A DNA stretch of 64,000 bases, from positions 1-64,000 of the forward strand of contig NZ_FQVF01000008.1 of assembly GCF_900129155.1 (NCBI RefSeq), written 5' to 3'. The translations under genes were made by a program, and so were the position numbers. Shown in pieces: positions 1 through 8,620 of the stretch. Below the pieces are notes generated by a model. It ran no database searches, had not been told where the DNA came from, and saw only the letters and a list, made by a program, of their open reading frames with translations. Numbering within the stretch: position 1 is the stretch's first letter; every line of letters begins with the position of its first letter. This stretch comes from Marinomonas polaris DSM 16579. GTDB taxonomy: Bacteria > Pseudomonadota > Gammaproteobacteria > Pseudomonadales > Marinomonadaceae.

Positions 1-268
<268 letters not shown>

Positions 269-486
269 ATATAACACCAAAGTGGTTTTGGATGAGAAGA
301 GTGAAAGCTCAAGATCATCAAAATGACAAAGACACATAGTACGATAGAAACTGGTTTGACCTTGATTATCGCTATTTCAAAAAAGAATTGTTAAAGATCC
401 AAGCACGTATTCGCGTGTTTTGAGACAAGCTAACGATAAAAAGTCAGCGCACAACACAGTGCACCTCAGAACAAACGCAAACCGAA
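269..486 (+). other. 23S-5S internal transcribed spacer
   Basis: This is the spacer between 23S and 5S rRNA in the same transcript. I see no tRNA gene in it, as is usual for the 23S-5S spacer in gammaproteobacteria. It would be removed by RNase III and RNase E processing (family knowledge). Confidence 0.7.
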
Positions 487-604
487 TTGCTTGACGATCA
501 TAGAGGCGTTGAACCACCTGATCCCATCCCGAACTCAGAAGTGAAAAGCGCCATCGCCGATGGTAGTGTGGGAGATCCCATGTGAGAGTAGGTCGTCGTC
601 AAGC
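487..604 (+). rRNA. rrf: 5S ribosomal RNA
   Basis: This is a complete 5S rRNA of about 118 nt. The ends TTGCTTGACGA (5') and TCGTCAAGC (3') pair to form helix I. The conserved internal blocks CCCGAACTCAGAAGTGAA and GCCGATGGTAGTGTGGG match bacterial 5S. It lies about 220 nt after 23S in the same orientation and closes the rRNA operon. Confidence 0.97.
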
Positions 605-618
605 TTTATATTAAGAAG

Positions 619-652
619 GCCCTGATAGCTAACGCTGTCAGGGCTTTTTTTT
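619..652 (+). terminator. rRNA operon Rho-independent terminator
   Basis: An 11-bp stem (GCCCTGATAGC with GCTGTCAGGGC, one G-U pair) and a TAAC loop are followed by a run of T. It lies 15 nt after 5S rRNA and ends the operon. Confidence 0.9.
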
Positions 653-801
653 GGCTCAAGGAAATGCAATCTCCATGTGTAAGTAATCCCTTGTTCTTCA
701 ATTCGCATGCGCCTGTTTCGTAAGCTCAACGCGTCAACGCGAATCAAATGATCATGACCTAATGGCCATTTTGCCATGTTTTCGCCTGCGTCTGTTTTAT
801 A

Positions 802-960
802 TTAGCGTCTAGCTATGATCCAAACAGCGTGTACGATACCTGGGATGTAGCCCAAAATGGTGAGTAATATGTTTAGCCAGAATGCACCACCGATACCAAC
901 CTGTAAAAAGACACCAAGCGGCGGTAAAAGAATGGCAAATAAAATTCTAATTAAATCCAT
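802..960 (-). CDS. Pmp3/YqaE (UPF0057) family small membrane protein
   Basis: This frame of 52 residues encodes MDLIRILFAILLPPLGVFLQ... and ends ...HAVWIIARR. It has two hydrophobic segments (about 4-20 and 26-49) with a PPLGVFL motif after the first and a GYIPG turn in the second. That is the layout of the Pmp3/YqaE proteolipid family, which is usually 50-60 residues long. Members sit in the cytoplasmic membrane; yeast Pmp3 affects membrane potential and salt tolerance, and the bacterial role is poorly defined. The gene is monocistronic, with the 5S operon upstream of it on the other strand. The family call is confident; the function is not. Confidence 0.88.
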   Translation of the reverse strand: MDLIRILFAILLPPLGVFLQVGIGGAFWLNILLTILGYIPGIVHAVWIIARR

Positions 961-1399
961 GTCATCTATCCTCACTAATTATGTTTTTTGATTGCTAAAT
1001 AAGTCTATCTAGTCGATGTATGATTGGCTAATCAAGTGACAGACTTTTTACGTTTTTTACAAAGATGTGAATAAGTCTTACTTCATAAGCTCGTTTTACT
1101 TAGTTTGTGATTGGATAGTATTAAACTTGTCTAAAGGGCTGCGGTTTGTTGTGGTGCTAAACAGACCTACTTTCCTGTGGATATGTAATCTAAAAGAGCT
1201 GCAGCTTATTATGTATGAATTAGGTTCCTTTACTTTTATCCTAAGTTGGTAGCTGTATACGTCTATAGCTCTATCAAGACAGCTATAAATACTATAATTT
1301 TTTTAGAATGAGCATATTTTATGTTGGCCGTTATTCCTGTTTTTTTATAGGCAATTTTTAGCGAGTATTCTGTGAATAAAATATTAATAGAGTGTTGTT
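961..1399. other. AT-rich gene-free stretch between the Pmp3-type gene and the MFS gene
   Basis: I see no supportable gene here. A 61-codon plus-strand frame at 1067-1252 has no family resemblance and no ribosome binding site. The stretch must hold the divergent promoters. An inverted repeat TAGCTGT-N22-ACAGCTA (1250-1285) is followed by a TATAAT at 1293-1298, a possible operator/-10 pair for the MFS gene, but there is no good -35. Confidence 0.4.
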
Positions 1400-2641
1400 A
1401 TGCTAGATAAAGAAGTGCAAAAGAAGGTAGATAGAAGAAATATTTTTAAGTTGGTTATCTCTCAGTTTTTAATCAATTTAGGTGATGTTTTGATCAACCC
1501 AAAAGTTACTTTGCCGTGGTTGCTACAAAGCTTGGGGGCTCCTTTGTACCTGCTGGGCTGGTTGGTGCCAATACGTGAATCTGGATCTTTGTTGCCTCAG
1601 TTGATTATTGCTCATTTTATTTACAAGGTGAAAGTTCGAAAGTGGGTCTGGGTGTTGGGAAGCCTAATTCAATCTCTATGTGTGGTGGTGATAGGGTGCG
1701 CCGCTTTGTTGCTAGATGGAGTAAGCGCAGGCTGGGCAATTATTGTTGCATTAATAGTATTTAGTGTAGCAAGGGGGCTTAATTCTGTAGCGTCGAAAGA
1801 TGTGCTTGGTAAGACTGTTGTGAAAAATAAGCGTGGAAGGGTTACTGGATGGTCCTCTAGTGCTTCAGGACTTATAACAATAGGTATAGCTGTTTGTACG
1901 TTATTTTTCTTCGATAGTCTTCAAGGTAATGTGAGCTTTTATATTTGGGGAATTGTTGCAGCTACAATGATTTGGCTATTTGCCGCTTTAATTTATTCTT
2001 TGGTGCAAGAGCCTTTAAGTGAAGTTGCCGACAAGGGGGCAAATATTATTGATGTATTTAAAGAGCTTAGTCTGTTGAGAACCGATTCGGTATTTCGCGA
2101 ATTCGTTATTGCTCGTTCGTTATTTTTATGTGCGGCTCTGAGTGCTCCTTATTATGTATTGATTGCCCAACAAAGATCCGAAAACGGTGTATTGATTCTA
2201 GGTTTATTTATCCTATCGAGTGGTTTGGCTTCCCTGCTATCTTCTCCTTTTTGGGGGTTATTTTCAGACCATTCTAGCCGGAAAGTGATGATGTTTTCTT
2301 CTTTGTTGAGTGCATTCACTGGTGTGGCTCTATTTTCAACGGTAAAGTTATTTCCTCAGACGAGCTTTACTACATTGCTCATTGTTATTCTGTATTTCGT
2401 TTTAAGCGTTGCTCACCAAGGTGTCAGAATTGGTCGTAAAACGTATTTAGTGAATTTAGGCGAGGGAAATAAGCGAACTAGCTATGTATCAGTCAGTAAT
2501 ACTATTATTGGTTTTATATTATTAGCCATGAGTAGTATTAGTTTACTGACTTACTCGATCTCATTAGCATCTCTCGTTTTGGTATTTTCGATAATTACTC
2601 TTGCCGGAGTCTATATGGTTATTCGTTTGCCTGAGGTCTAA
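1400..2641 (+). CDS. Major facilitator superfamily transporter
   Basis: This is a 413-residue, very hydrophobic protein with about 12 predicted membrane segments and the two-half layout of the major facilitator superfamily. A charged cytoplasmic loop near the middle (about residues 200-225) separates the halves. A motif-A-like loop GRVTGWSSSASG follows the fourth segment, and SDHSSRKVMM lies between segments in the second half. Such proteins are secondary transporters driven by ion gradients. The substrate cannot be told from sequence. The gene stands alone, converging on the Lrp-type gene, and is rich in A/T-ending codons and TTA leucines compared with its neighbours, which could mean later acquisition. 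The superfamily call is firm and anything finer would be a guess. Confidence 0.85.
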   Translation: MLDKEVQKKVDRRNIFKLVISQFLINLGDVLINPKVTLPWLLQSLGAPLYLLGWLVPIRESGSLLPQLIIAHFIYKVKVRKWVWVLGSLIQSLCVVVIGCAALLLDGVSAGWAIIVALIVFSVARGLNSVASKDVLGKTVVKNKRGRVTGWSSSASGLITIGIAVCTLFFFDSLQGNVSFYIWGIVAATMIWLFAALIYSLVQEPLSEVADKGANIIDVFKELSLLRTDSVFREFVIARSLFLCAALSAPYYVLIAQQRSENGVLILGLFILSSGLASLLSSPFWGLFSDHSSRKVMMFSSLLSAFTGVALFSTVKLFPQTSFTTLLIVILYFVLSVAHQGVRIGRKTYLVNLGEGNKRTSYVSVSNTIIGFILLAMSSISLLTYSISLASLVLVFSIITLAGVYMVIRLPEV

Positions 2642-2678
2642 AAAGCGACACCCTTACTATATATGGGTTCTGTCGCTT
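2641..2678 (-). terminator. Hairpin between convergent MFS and lrp-like genes
   Basis: The arms AAGCGACA (2643-2650) and TGTCGCTT (2671-2678) pair, with a further CCC/GGG inside. On the minus strand the stem runs into TTTT, so it best serves the Lrp-type gene. On the plus strand the downstream T-run is broken. Confidence 0.6.
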
Positions 2679-2692
2679 CTCTGTGTTCTTGG

Positions 2693-3166
2693 TTAATTAG
2701 GTAATGGAATTGATGGTGCGTGTTTTACGCGATTGAGGACAACGGTTGAGGTCAGGTCTCTGACGCAAGGTAGACTAGCAAGGGATTCACTTAGAAAGGT
2801 TGATAGAGTGGGTAGATTTTCGCTAATAATTCGTAGCCAGTAATCTGCTTCGCCGCTCACCGAGTAACATTCTAATATTTGAGGAATGGCTTCAATGGCT
2901 TTTTTGAACTCTTGATCTGAATTTTTAATACTTTTATAAAGGGTAATATTTATAAAAGCGGTTACGTGGTATCCCAACTCACTTGCATTAAGTTGAGTGA
3001 AGTAAGCTTCAATTAAATTGTTTTGTTCGAGTCTTTGTAGCCTTCTTGAGCATTGGGAAGGGGATAGGTTAACTTGTTCTGATAGCGCGACATTGGTGAG
3101 TCTTGCATTGGTTTGCAAGGCTCGAAGTAAGCGCCAATCATAACTGTCTAGTTCAAGATGGTTCAT
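2693..3166 (-). CDS. Lrp/AsnC family transcriptional regulator
   Basis: This 157-residue protein has the two Lrp/AsnC domains. An N-terminal winged helix-turn-helix (about 5-60) contains the signature NVALSEQVNLSPSQCSRRLQRLE. A C-terminal RAM/ligand-binding domain (about 65-145) contains the CYSVSGEADYWL segment, equivalent to the G-x-x-D-Y motif of the effector pocket. The length matches the family (about 150-165). Members form octamers and respond to amino acids or related metabolites. Nothing nearby in the same operon indicates the target; the convergent MFS gene is a possible but unproven one. Confidence 0.9.
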   Translation of the reverse strand: MNHLELDSYDWRLLRALQTNARLTNVALSEQVNLSPSQCSRRLQRLEQNNLIEAYFTQLNASELGYHVTAFINITLYKSIKNSDQEFKKAIEAIPQILECYSVSGEADYWLRIISENLPTLSTFLSESLASLPCVRDLTSTVVLNRVKHAPSIPLPN

Positions 3167-3367
3167 TCAAAGTTCCTTATCAGCATCTAAGTGTACTGTT
3201 TTTCTTATATTGAATAAGCTGTTTTCAGCTAGATCAATTAGAATAAGGAGTTTTGCAAAGTAAACAAGTTCAAAAATATTATATTTTCTATTTTTAAAGC
3301 GTTTCTGCGTTTTTTTTTATTTTTTATCTATTTGGATAGAATTAATTCACATCGATGTTTGAGCGAT

Positions 3368-3400
3368 AAAAAAAGCCGCTTATCATTTACGATAGCGGCA
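3368..3400 (-). terminator. purEK operon terminator
   Basis: On the minus strand GCCGCTATC and GATAAGCGGC pair around a 6-nt loop, followed by a run of seven T. It lies about 45 nt after the purK stop. Confidence 0.9.
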
Positions 3401-3442
3401 TTTAGTTGTCAGGTTAAGATATATCTAACTTTGGGTGGATAT

Positions 3443-4510
3443 TTATAGCTTGGGTAAGTTTTTAGCTAACCACTCTAAAGCTTCTGAATAAGGCTCTGGA
3501 AGATCTAGTTTTGTTAGTGCTGACTCTAATACTGAGTAGCTACCAGAACAAAAATTAAGGTGGCCAACTTTTCTTCCTGGGCGAACTTCCTTTTTGTACC
3601 AATAAAGCTCCAAGCCTTGTAAGTTTAGCCAGTCATAGTTTAAATCTACACCAATTAAGTTGACCATCATGCTTTGGTTCTTAACTTCGGCTGGCGCTAA
3701 TGGAAGGCCTGTGACAGCGCGTACATGGTTTTCAAACTGACATACGCTTGCGCCTGCTTGTGTCCAATGGCCGCTGTTATGAACCCTTGGAGCGAGCTCA
3801 TTGATGAGTAGCTCATCTCCTACACGGAAACATTCCATCGCCATTACGCCGACGTAGTCTAAAGCCTCCATAAGCTTGCTAAGCATTACTTCTGCTTTAC
3901 TTTGCAAAGGCTTTAGGCGCTCTAATGGAGAGATGGAGGCGTATAGGATGCCATTAATGTGAAGGTTAAGTGTTAGTGGGTAAAAGTGCGTTTCACCATT
4001 TTTACCTCGAACACCGACTAATGAAACTTCTTCATCAAAATTAATGGCTTGTTCTGCAATAGCTTGGCCTTTCCAATCTTCAGGTATCTCAATGCCTTCA
4101 GATTGTTTTAACCAATATTGACCTTTGCCATCATAACCACCCCGACGACGTTTCATCAGAATGCGTTCACCTAATGTCTCATAAGCTTGTGCTGCAGAAG
4201 AGTCAGCCTCAACAGGAAACCATGGTGCTGTCGCTAGCTCAAGACGGTCTAACCATTGTTTCTGGGTTAGACGATCTGCAAGCTGTGGAAAGGTCGCTAG
4301 GTTGACAAAGTTGCTATGTGTAGCAAGTTGTTTGGTGGCTACAGTTTCTGGCCATTCTTCTCTTTCTGCGGTCACAATATCAGTTGGACCTAGTGCTAAG
4401 GTCTCGGTTGACTCTATATCAATTGGACGAACATCAACACCGAGTGGGGTTCCAGCTTGTTTTAGCATAGCACCTAATTGACCGGCTCCTAATACCCATA
4501 GAACTGACAT
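3443..4510 (-). CDS. purK: 5-(carboxyamino)imidazole ribonucleotide synthase PurK
   Basis: PurK uses ATP and bicarbonate to convert 5-aminoimidazole ribonucleotide (AIR) to N5-CAIR in purine synthesis. The 355-residue length equals that of E. coli PurK. The N-terminal dinucleotide-like fold begins WVLGAGQLGAML. An ATP-grasp domain follows (about 95-270), with MKRRRGGYDGKGQ as the glycine-rich ATP loop and NELAPRVHNSGHWT as the metal-binding strand. It starts 3 nt after the purE stop, so the two are cotranscribed and probably coupled; PurE uses the PurK product. Confidence 0.97.
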   Translation of the reverse strand: MSVLWVLGAGQLGAMLKQAGTPLGVDVRPIDIESTETLALGPTDIVTAEREEWPETVATKQLATHSNFVNLATFPQLADRLTQKQWLDRLELATAPWFPVEADSSAAQAYETLGERILMKRRRGGYDGKGQYWLKQSEGIEIPEDWKGQAIAEQAINFDEEVSLVGVRGKNGETHFYPLTLNLHINGILYASISPLERLKPLQSKAEVMLSKLMEALDYVGVMAMECFRVGDELLINELAPRVHNSGHWTQAGASVCQFENHVRAVTGLPLAPAEVKNQSMMVNLIGVDLNYDWLNLQGLELYWYKKEVRPGRKVGHLNFCSGSYSVLESALTKLDLPEPYSEALEWLAKNLPKL

Positions 4511-4513
4511 AGA

Positions 4514-5005
4514 TTAAGCCTCTCTCGGGTCTGGATTCGCCAATACAGTTTCTGTTTGGTTGGTTCTGAATGCTTCAATTTTTTTAGCGAGTTCAGGGTT
4601 AGAAATAGCTAGAATTTGACAAGCCAATAAACCCGCATTGAAAGCACCTGCACTACCAATAGCTAGTGTTCCAACTGCAACACCTTTTGGCATTTGTGCG
4701 ATAGACAGTAAACTGTCCATGCCGTTTAGGGCTTTGCTTTGTACTGGTACACCTAGCACAGGCAAACGAGTATGAGCTGCAACCATGCCAGGTAGATGGG
4801 CTGCGCCGCCAGCGCCGCCAATAATTACCTTAAAGCCTTTATCTGCAGCACTTTCTGAGAATTCTGCAAGTTTGACTGGTGTTCGGTGAGCGGATACCAC
4901 TTCGACGTGGTAGCTTACGCCAAGAGCGTCCATTATTTCAGCGGCGCCTTCCATTGTCGCCCAGTCACTTTTTGATCCCATTATTAGGGCTACATCTGCT
5001 TGCAA
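4514..5005 (-). CDS. purE: N5-carboxyaminoimidazole ribonucleotide mutase PurE (class I)
   Basis: PurE rearranges N5-CAIR to CAIR, the step after PurK. The N-terminal [13 protein letters not shown] is the PurE nucleotide-binding signature, SAHRTP and [12 protein letters not shown] form the active-site loops, and the 163-residue length suits the octameric class I enzyme. The frame can extend to 5032, but I place the start at a TTG at 5003-5005 because AGGAGA lies 6 nt before it and E. coli PurE begins at about this point. It is the first gene of purEK. The 212 bp upstream, before mgsA, must hold the promoter; I found no clear PurR operator there. Confidence 0.95.
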   Translation of the reverse strand: MQADVALIMGSKSDWATMEGAAEIMDALGVSYHVEVVSAHRTPVKLAEFSESAADKGFKVIIGGAGGAAHLPGMVAAHTRLPVLGVPVQSKALNGMDSLLSIAQMPKGVAVGTLAIGSAGAFNAGLLACQILAISNPELAKKIEAFRTNQTETVLANPDPREA

Positions 5006-5217
5006 AACTCTTCTCCTATAAGTGGTGTTCAACGTGGTGCTGAGGGGCTTATACGTTGAGTCTAATCAGTAAGTTTGCCCTGTCTAAACGTGGCCTAACA
5101 CATTTGTACATGACAATAATTGGCGGCTAATATAGCCGATTTTGAGGAAAACCGCGAGCTTTGAGGAAGCTAGAAATATCTAAGTTGTTTGATAAACAGT
5201 AGAAAAAGAAAGAGCGA

Positions 5218-5688
5218 CTAGAGTCGCTCTTGGAGGTATTTTTCATAATCTGGGATTTGTCGCTCAAATTCGCTTTCGAATAAAGGTGACGTCACCAAAA
5301 AATTGGCAGAAGAAACGCTACAAGCAATCGGGATGTTCCAAACAGCAGCTACTCGAAGTAGAGCCTTGATGTCAGGATCATGAGGCATTGGCTCGAAAGG
5401 GTCCCAGAAAAAAATCAGCACATCAATTTTGCCTTCGGCAATTAGACCTCCAAGTTGTTGGTCGCCACCGAGAGGGCCGCTAATCAGCGAATGTACCGGA
5501 ACGTTTAATTGCTTTTGCATTAAATTTCCAGTTGTACCAGTTGCCATCAGATTGTGCTTGATTAGTTTTTCTTTATGCTTTTCAGCCCACTCGATAAGAG
5601 CAGGCTTCATATTGTCATGAGCAACCAGAGCGACGTTTTTACGCTCCGGTGTCGTGATCGTTTTTTGTTGCAACGTTTTGCTCTTCAC
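5218..5688 (-). CDS. mgsA: Methylglyoxal synthase
   Basis: MgsA converts dihydroxyacetone phosphate to methylglyoxal and phosphate, a bypass that relieves sugar-phosphate build-up. The 156-residue protein is close to E. coli MgsA (152). It shows VALVAHDNMKP at the start of the fold, the phosphate-binding ATGTTG loop, and SGPLGGDQQLGG, which carries the catalytic aspartate. It begins with GTG and has GAGGAA inside the end of pyk as its ribosome binding site. With only 6 nt between the pyk stop and this start, it is almost certainly cotranscribed with pyk. The link of a methylglyoxal bypass to pyruvate kinase and gap is metabolically sensible but not the E. coli arrangement. Confidence 0.96.
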   Translation of the reverse strand: MKSKTLQQKTITTPERKNVALVAHDNMKPALIEWAEKHKEKLIKHNLMATGTTGNLMQKQLNVPVHSLISGPLGGDQQLGGLIAEGKIDVLIFFWDPFEPMPHDPDIKALLRVAAVWNIPIACSVSSANFLVTSPLFESEFERQIPDYEKYLQERL

Positions 5689-5694
5689 TGTGAC

Positions 5695-7143
5695 TTATTC
5701 CTCAACAGCACCGACTTTTACGACTTTCATCATATTGGTTGTACCGTAGCTCACCAAGTGATCGCCTTTTGTCACAATCACAAGATCACCGTCTTTGATT
5801 AGACCAAGAGACTTCACATGGTCAACTAAGCCTGCAACGATAGTGTCAACGTTGAACTCTTGTGAAGAGAAAGCTACTGGCGTTACGCCACGATAAAGGT
5901 TTACTTTATTCAGTGTTGCTTGGTTTGGAGACAATGCATAGATTGGCAAACCAGAGCTAATGCGTGACATAAGAAGTGGTGTAGTACCTGAATCGGTCAA
6001 GCTAATAATCGCTTTAACACCTTCCAAATGGTTAGCTGCGTACATAGCTGACATCGCGATCGTTTCATCAATGCTGGTAAATGTAACATCGATACGGTGT
6101 TTAGAGCGATTGATTGCTGGTTGCTTTTCAGCGCCCAAGCAAACGCGGTTCATGGTTTTAATTACTTCTTCAGGGTATGCGCCAGCGGCTGTTTCGGCAG
6201 AAAGCATGACGGCATCTGTACCATCTAAAACAGCGTTAGCTACGTCAAATACTTCCGCGCGGGTTGGCATTGCGCTAGTAATCATAGTTTCCATCATTTG
6301 AGTCGCTGTAATAACAGGGCGGTTCAACTGACGGCAGCGTTTGATCATGTGTTTTTGTACGCCGATCAATTCTGCATCACCAATTTCAACGCCTAGGTCA
6401 CCACGAGCAACCATGACAGCATCAGAGGCTAGAATAATTGCATCTAATGTTTCATTGTCAGCAACCGCTTCAGCACGCTCTACTTTAGAAACGATACCTG
6501 CTTTAAGGCCAGCAGCTTCGGCTAGTGCACGAGCTTCGTGAAGGTCGTCTGCACAACGAGGGAAAGAAACAGCTAAGTAATCTGCTTTTAATGCGGCGGC
6601 AGTTTTAATATCTTCGCGGTCTTTGTCGGTTAGCGCAGCAGCAGATAGTCCACCACCTTGGCGGTTAATGCCTTTGTTATTAGACAAAGCGCCGCCAACG
6701 ATGACTTTAGTAATAACTTCTTGGCCTTTCACTTCTAGTACTTCAAGAACAACTCGTCCGTCATCAAGAAGCAAAACGTTACCAGGCTGTGAGTCTTTTG
6801 CTAGTTGTGGGTAGTCAATACCAACGCGAGTTTCGTCGCCGTTGTTTTTGTCAAAACCAACATCAAGAATAAAGGTTGCGCCGTCTTTTAGCTCGACCTT
6901 GGTGTTTTTAAAGCGAGCGATACGGATTTTAGGGCCTTGTAGATCACCAAGAATCGCCACATGACGACCATTTTTTTGAGCCATTTCACGAACCACTTTA
7001 GCTCGTTCGATGTGATCTTCAGGTTGACCATGAGAAAAATTTAGACGGAAAACGTTGGCACCAGCAAGGATCAATTTCTCAATCATTTCTGGAGAGCTGG
7101 AAGCAGGGCCTAAAGTGGCAACAATTTTAGTTCTACGAGTCAT
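5695..7143 (-). CDS. pyk: Pyruvate kinase
   Basis: Pyruvate kinase makes pyruvate and ATP from phosphoenolpyruvate. It begins [15 protein letters not shown], the family N-terminus. Other family motifs are [16 protein letters not shown], the catalytic-lysine segment SKVERAEAV and [10 protein letters not shown], with a C-terminal allosteric domain (about 345-482). The length, 482 residues, resembles PykA-type enzymes. The frame extends 12 nt upstream to a TTG, but ATG at 7143 fits the family start. It lies between gap and mgsA on the same strand. Whether it is the PykA or PykF type cannot be decided here. Confidence 0.96.
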   Translation of the reverse strand: MTRRTKIVATLGPASSSPEMIEKLILAGANVFRLNFSHGQPEDHIERAKVVREMAQKNGRHVAILGDLQGPKIRIARFKNTKVELKDGATFILDVGFDKNNGDETRVGIDYPQLAKDSQPGNVLLLDDGRVVLEVLEVKGQEVITKVIVGGALSNNKGINRQGGGLSAAALTDKDREDIKTAAALKADYLAVSFPRCADDLHEARALAEAAGLKAGIVSKVERAEAVADNETLDAIILASDAVMVARGDLGVEIGDAELIGVQKHMIKRCRQLNRPVITATQMMETMITSAMPTRAEVFDVANAVLDGTDAVMLSAETAAGAYPEEVIKTMNRVCLGAEKQPAINRSKHRIDVTFTSIDETIAMSAMYAANHLEGVKAIISLTDSGTTPLLMSRISSGLPIYALSPNQATLNKVNLYRGVTPVAFSSQEFNVDTIVAGLVDHVKSLGLIKDGDLVIVTKGDHLVSYGTTNMMKVVKVGAVEE

Positions 7144-7189
7144 TTTAAATACCAAAGATTAGAAAGCGTGAAGAGAAGTATAAGAGACG

Positions 7190-7215
7190 ACGAAGGCTGC
7201 GTCAGCAGCCTTCGT
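7190..7215 (-). other. Intercistronic hairpin between gap and pyk
   Basis: A perfect 11-bp stem (ACGAAGGCTGC with GCAGCCTTCGT) has a 4-nt loop, 10 nt after the gap stop. No T-run follows on the minus strand, so it looks more like an mRNA-stabilising or weak attenuating element than a full terminator. It could let gap be expressed above pyk-mgsA. Confidence 0.6.
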
Positions 7216-7224
7216 GTATTTTGA

Positions 7225-8238
7225 CTATTTCGCAGCCATTAATGCGATAGTATTATCAAGCATTCGGTTTGAGAAGCCCCATTCGTTATCATACCAAGCC
7301 ATAACTTTTACTAATTTACCTTGTACGCGAGTTTGTGTCGCATCGAAATTAGATGTGTAGGCGTTGTGGTTGAAGTCAGAAGAGACAAGAGGCTCATAAT
7401 TAACATGCAATACTTGCGCGAGAATTGGATCCGCTTTGATAGCGTCTTCAATGATTTTGTTTATTTCTTCTACTGTTGTTTCACGAGGCGCTAAGAAAGT
7501 TAAATCTACTAGCGAAACGTTGATAGTCGGTACGCGAACAGAAAGACCATCAAATTTACCAACAAGTGCTGGGATAACAAGGCCAACTGCAGCTGCCGCA
7601 CCAGTTTTACTTGGAATCATGTTCATTGCTGCCGCACGAGCGCGGTAAAGATCTTCATGATAAACGTCTGAAAGGCGCTGATCATTGGTGTAAGCATGAA
7701 TTGTCGTCATCAAGCCACTTTCAATACCAAGCTTTTCGCTTAATGGTTTAGCGAATGGCGCTAGGCAGTTGGTAGTACAAGAAGCATTTGAAATGACAGT
7801 CATTTTAGATGTTAGTACATCTTGGTTTACGCCGTATACAACAGTCGCATCAACTTCTTTACCCGGTGCAGAAATGATAACTTTCTTCGCTCCAGCAGTG
7901 ATGTGAGCACTGGCTTTTTCTTTTGTTGTAAAGAAACCTGTGCATTCATAAACGACGTCAATATCTAGCTCAGCCCAAGGAAGGTCTGCAGGATTACGTT
8001 CAGAGAAAGTGCGGATTTTATCTTTGTTGATATAAAGCGCTTCTTCATCAAAGGTAACCTCTTCGTTGAAGCGACCGTGGACAGTATCGTATTTCGTTAA
8101 ATGAGCATTGGTTTTTGAATCGCCAAGATCATTAATCGCTACGATTTGGATTTGATCACGCTTGCCTGATTCATACAAAGCTCTAAGCGTATTGCGTCCA
8201 ATGCGTCCATAACCGTTGATAGCTACCTTAATCGTCAT
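7225..8238 (-). CDS. gap: Glyceraldehyde-3-phosphate dehydrogenase
   Basis: This enzyme oxidises glyceraldehyde-3-phosphate to 1,3-bisphosphoglycerate with NAD. The NAD-binding N-terminus reads [10 protein letters not shown]. The catalytic cysteine is C154 in ASCTTNC, followed by HAYTNDQ and the C-terminal WYDNEWGFS. The length is 337 residues. The start is ATG at 8238, preceded by GAGGTGA; the frame could extend 15 nt further. The order gap-pyk-mgsA and the HexR-type operator 74 nt upstream suggest that it is the copy controlled together with the Entner-Doudoroff pathway. Which direction it favours in vivo cannot be told. Confidence 0.97.
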   Translation of the reverse strand: MTIKVAINGYGRIGRNTLRALYESGKRDQIQIVAINDLGDSKTNAHLTKYDTVHGRFNEEVTFDEEALYINKDKIRTFSERNPADLPWAELDIDVVYECTGFFTTKEKASAHITAGAKKVIISAPGKEVDATVVYGVNQDVLTSKMTVISNASCTTNCLAPFAKPLSEKLGIESGLMTTIHAYTNDQRLSDVYHEDLYRARAAAMNMIPSKTGAAAAVGLVIPALVGKFDGLSVRVPTINVSLVDLTFLAPRETTVEEINKIIEDAIKADPILAQVLHVNYEPLVSSDFNHNAYTSNFDATQTRVQGKLVKVMAWYDNEWGFSNRMLDNTIALMAAK

Positions 8239-8311
8239 ACTCACCTCTAACATAGTGCGAAAGTTGCATGATGTTCGAACTCGAACAACACGCGTTCAAT
8301 TTTGTTCTTTA

Positions 8312-8326
8312 CGTAAAAATACTACA
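8312..8326 (-). promoter_or_regulatory. Candidate HexR operator, gap side
   Basis: On the minus strand this reads TGTAGTATTTTTACG. It matches the HexR palindrome (TGTAAT-like half sites around a short AT core) in all but the last base. It lies 74 nt upstream of the gap start. Confidence 0.6.
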
Positions 8327-8476
8327 TAAGTAATTTTTTAAGCAAGGATTAGTAACAAATTCCTGTCAATATGATTGTTTTTTGATCATCTATTGATATA
8401 TGGCTAGCATTGTACAGAATTATGTTACAAAAGTTCGAGTATTTTAGCTGACAGAAAGCATTTTTCGAATTATTTT

Positions 8477-8491
8477 TGTAAAAAAATTACA
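8477..8491 (+). promoter_or_regulatory. Candidate HexR operator, edd side (distal)
   Basis: The sequence TGTAAAAAAATTACA is a near-perfect 15-bp palindrome of HexR type. It lies 130 nt upstream of the edd start. Confidence 0.65.
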
Positions 8492-8547
8492 AAATATAGC
8501 GTTTTTATTGGTTTTTCATCTGTTTTAGACGTGAAATAAATTAAAAA

Positions 8548-8562
8548 TGTAGTAATATTACA
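8548..8562 (+). promoter_or_regulatory. Candidate HexR operator, edd side (proximal)
   Basis: The sequence TGTAGTAATATTACA is a 15-bp palindrome allowing purine/pyrimidine variation at one position pair. It fits the HexR consensus. It lies 58 nt upstream of the edd start, where binding would block the promoter. Confidence 0.72.
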
Positions 8563-8620
8563 TAATATTGTAGTGTCAGGCTGTTTGCTGAGATAACTGA
8601 ATTCAAAAACGGAGAGAAGC

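Larger units (their letters stand above)
8239..8620. promoter_or_regulatory. Divergent gap/edd control region
   Basis: This gene-free, AT-rich region of 382 bp separates the divergent gap and edd genes. It contains three 15-bp HexR-type palindromes (listed separately), one near gap and two near edd. Antisense frames over it (for example 8470-8736) have no support as genes. Promoters cannot be placed with certainty. Confidence 0.75.

Noticed and set aside
535..777. 80-codon minus-strand frame across 5S rRNA and its terminator
   Set aside because: Overlaps the 5S gene and a strong terminator; not a gene.
1067..1252. 61-codon plus-strand frame in the gap before the MFS gene
   Set aside because: No ribosome binding site, no family resemblance, AT-rich chance frame.
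8411..8429. TGTA...TTACA pair in the gap/edd region as a fourth HexR site
   Set aside because: Half sites are 19 nt end to end, not 15, so the spacing does not fit HexR.
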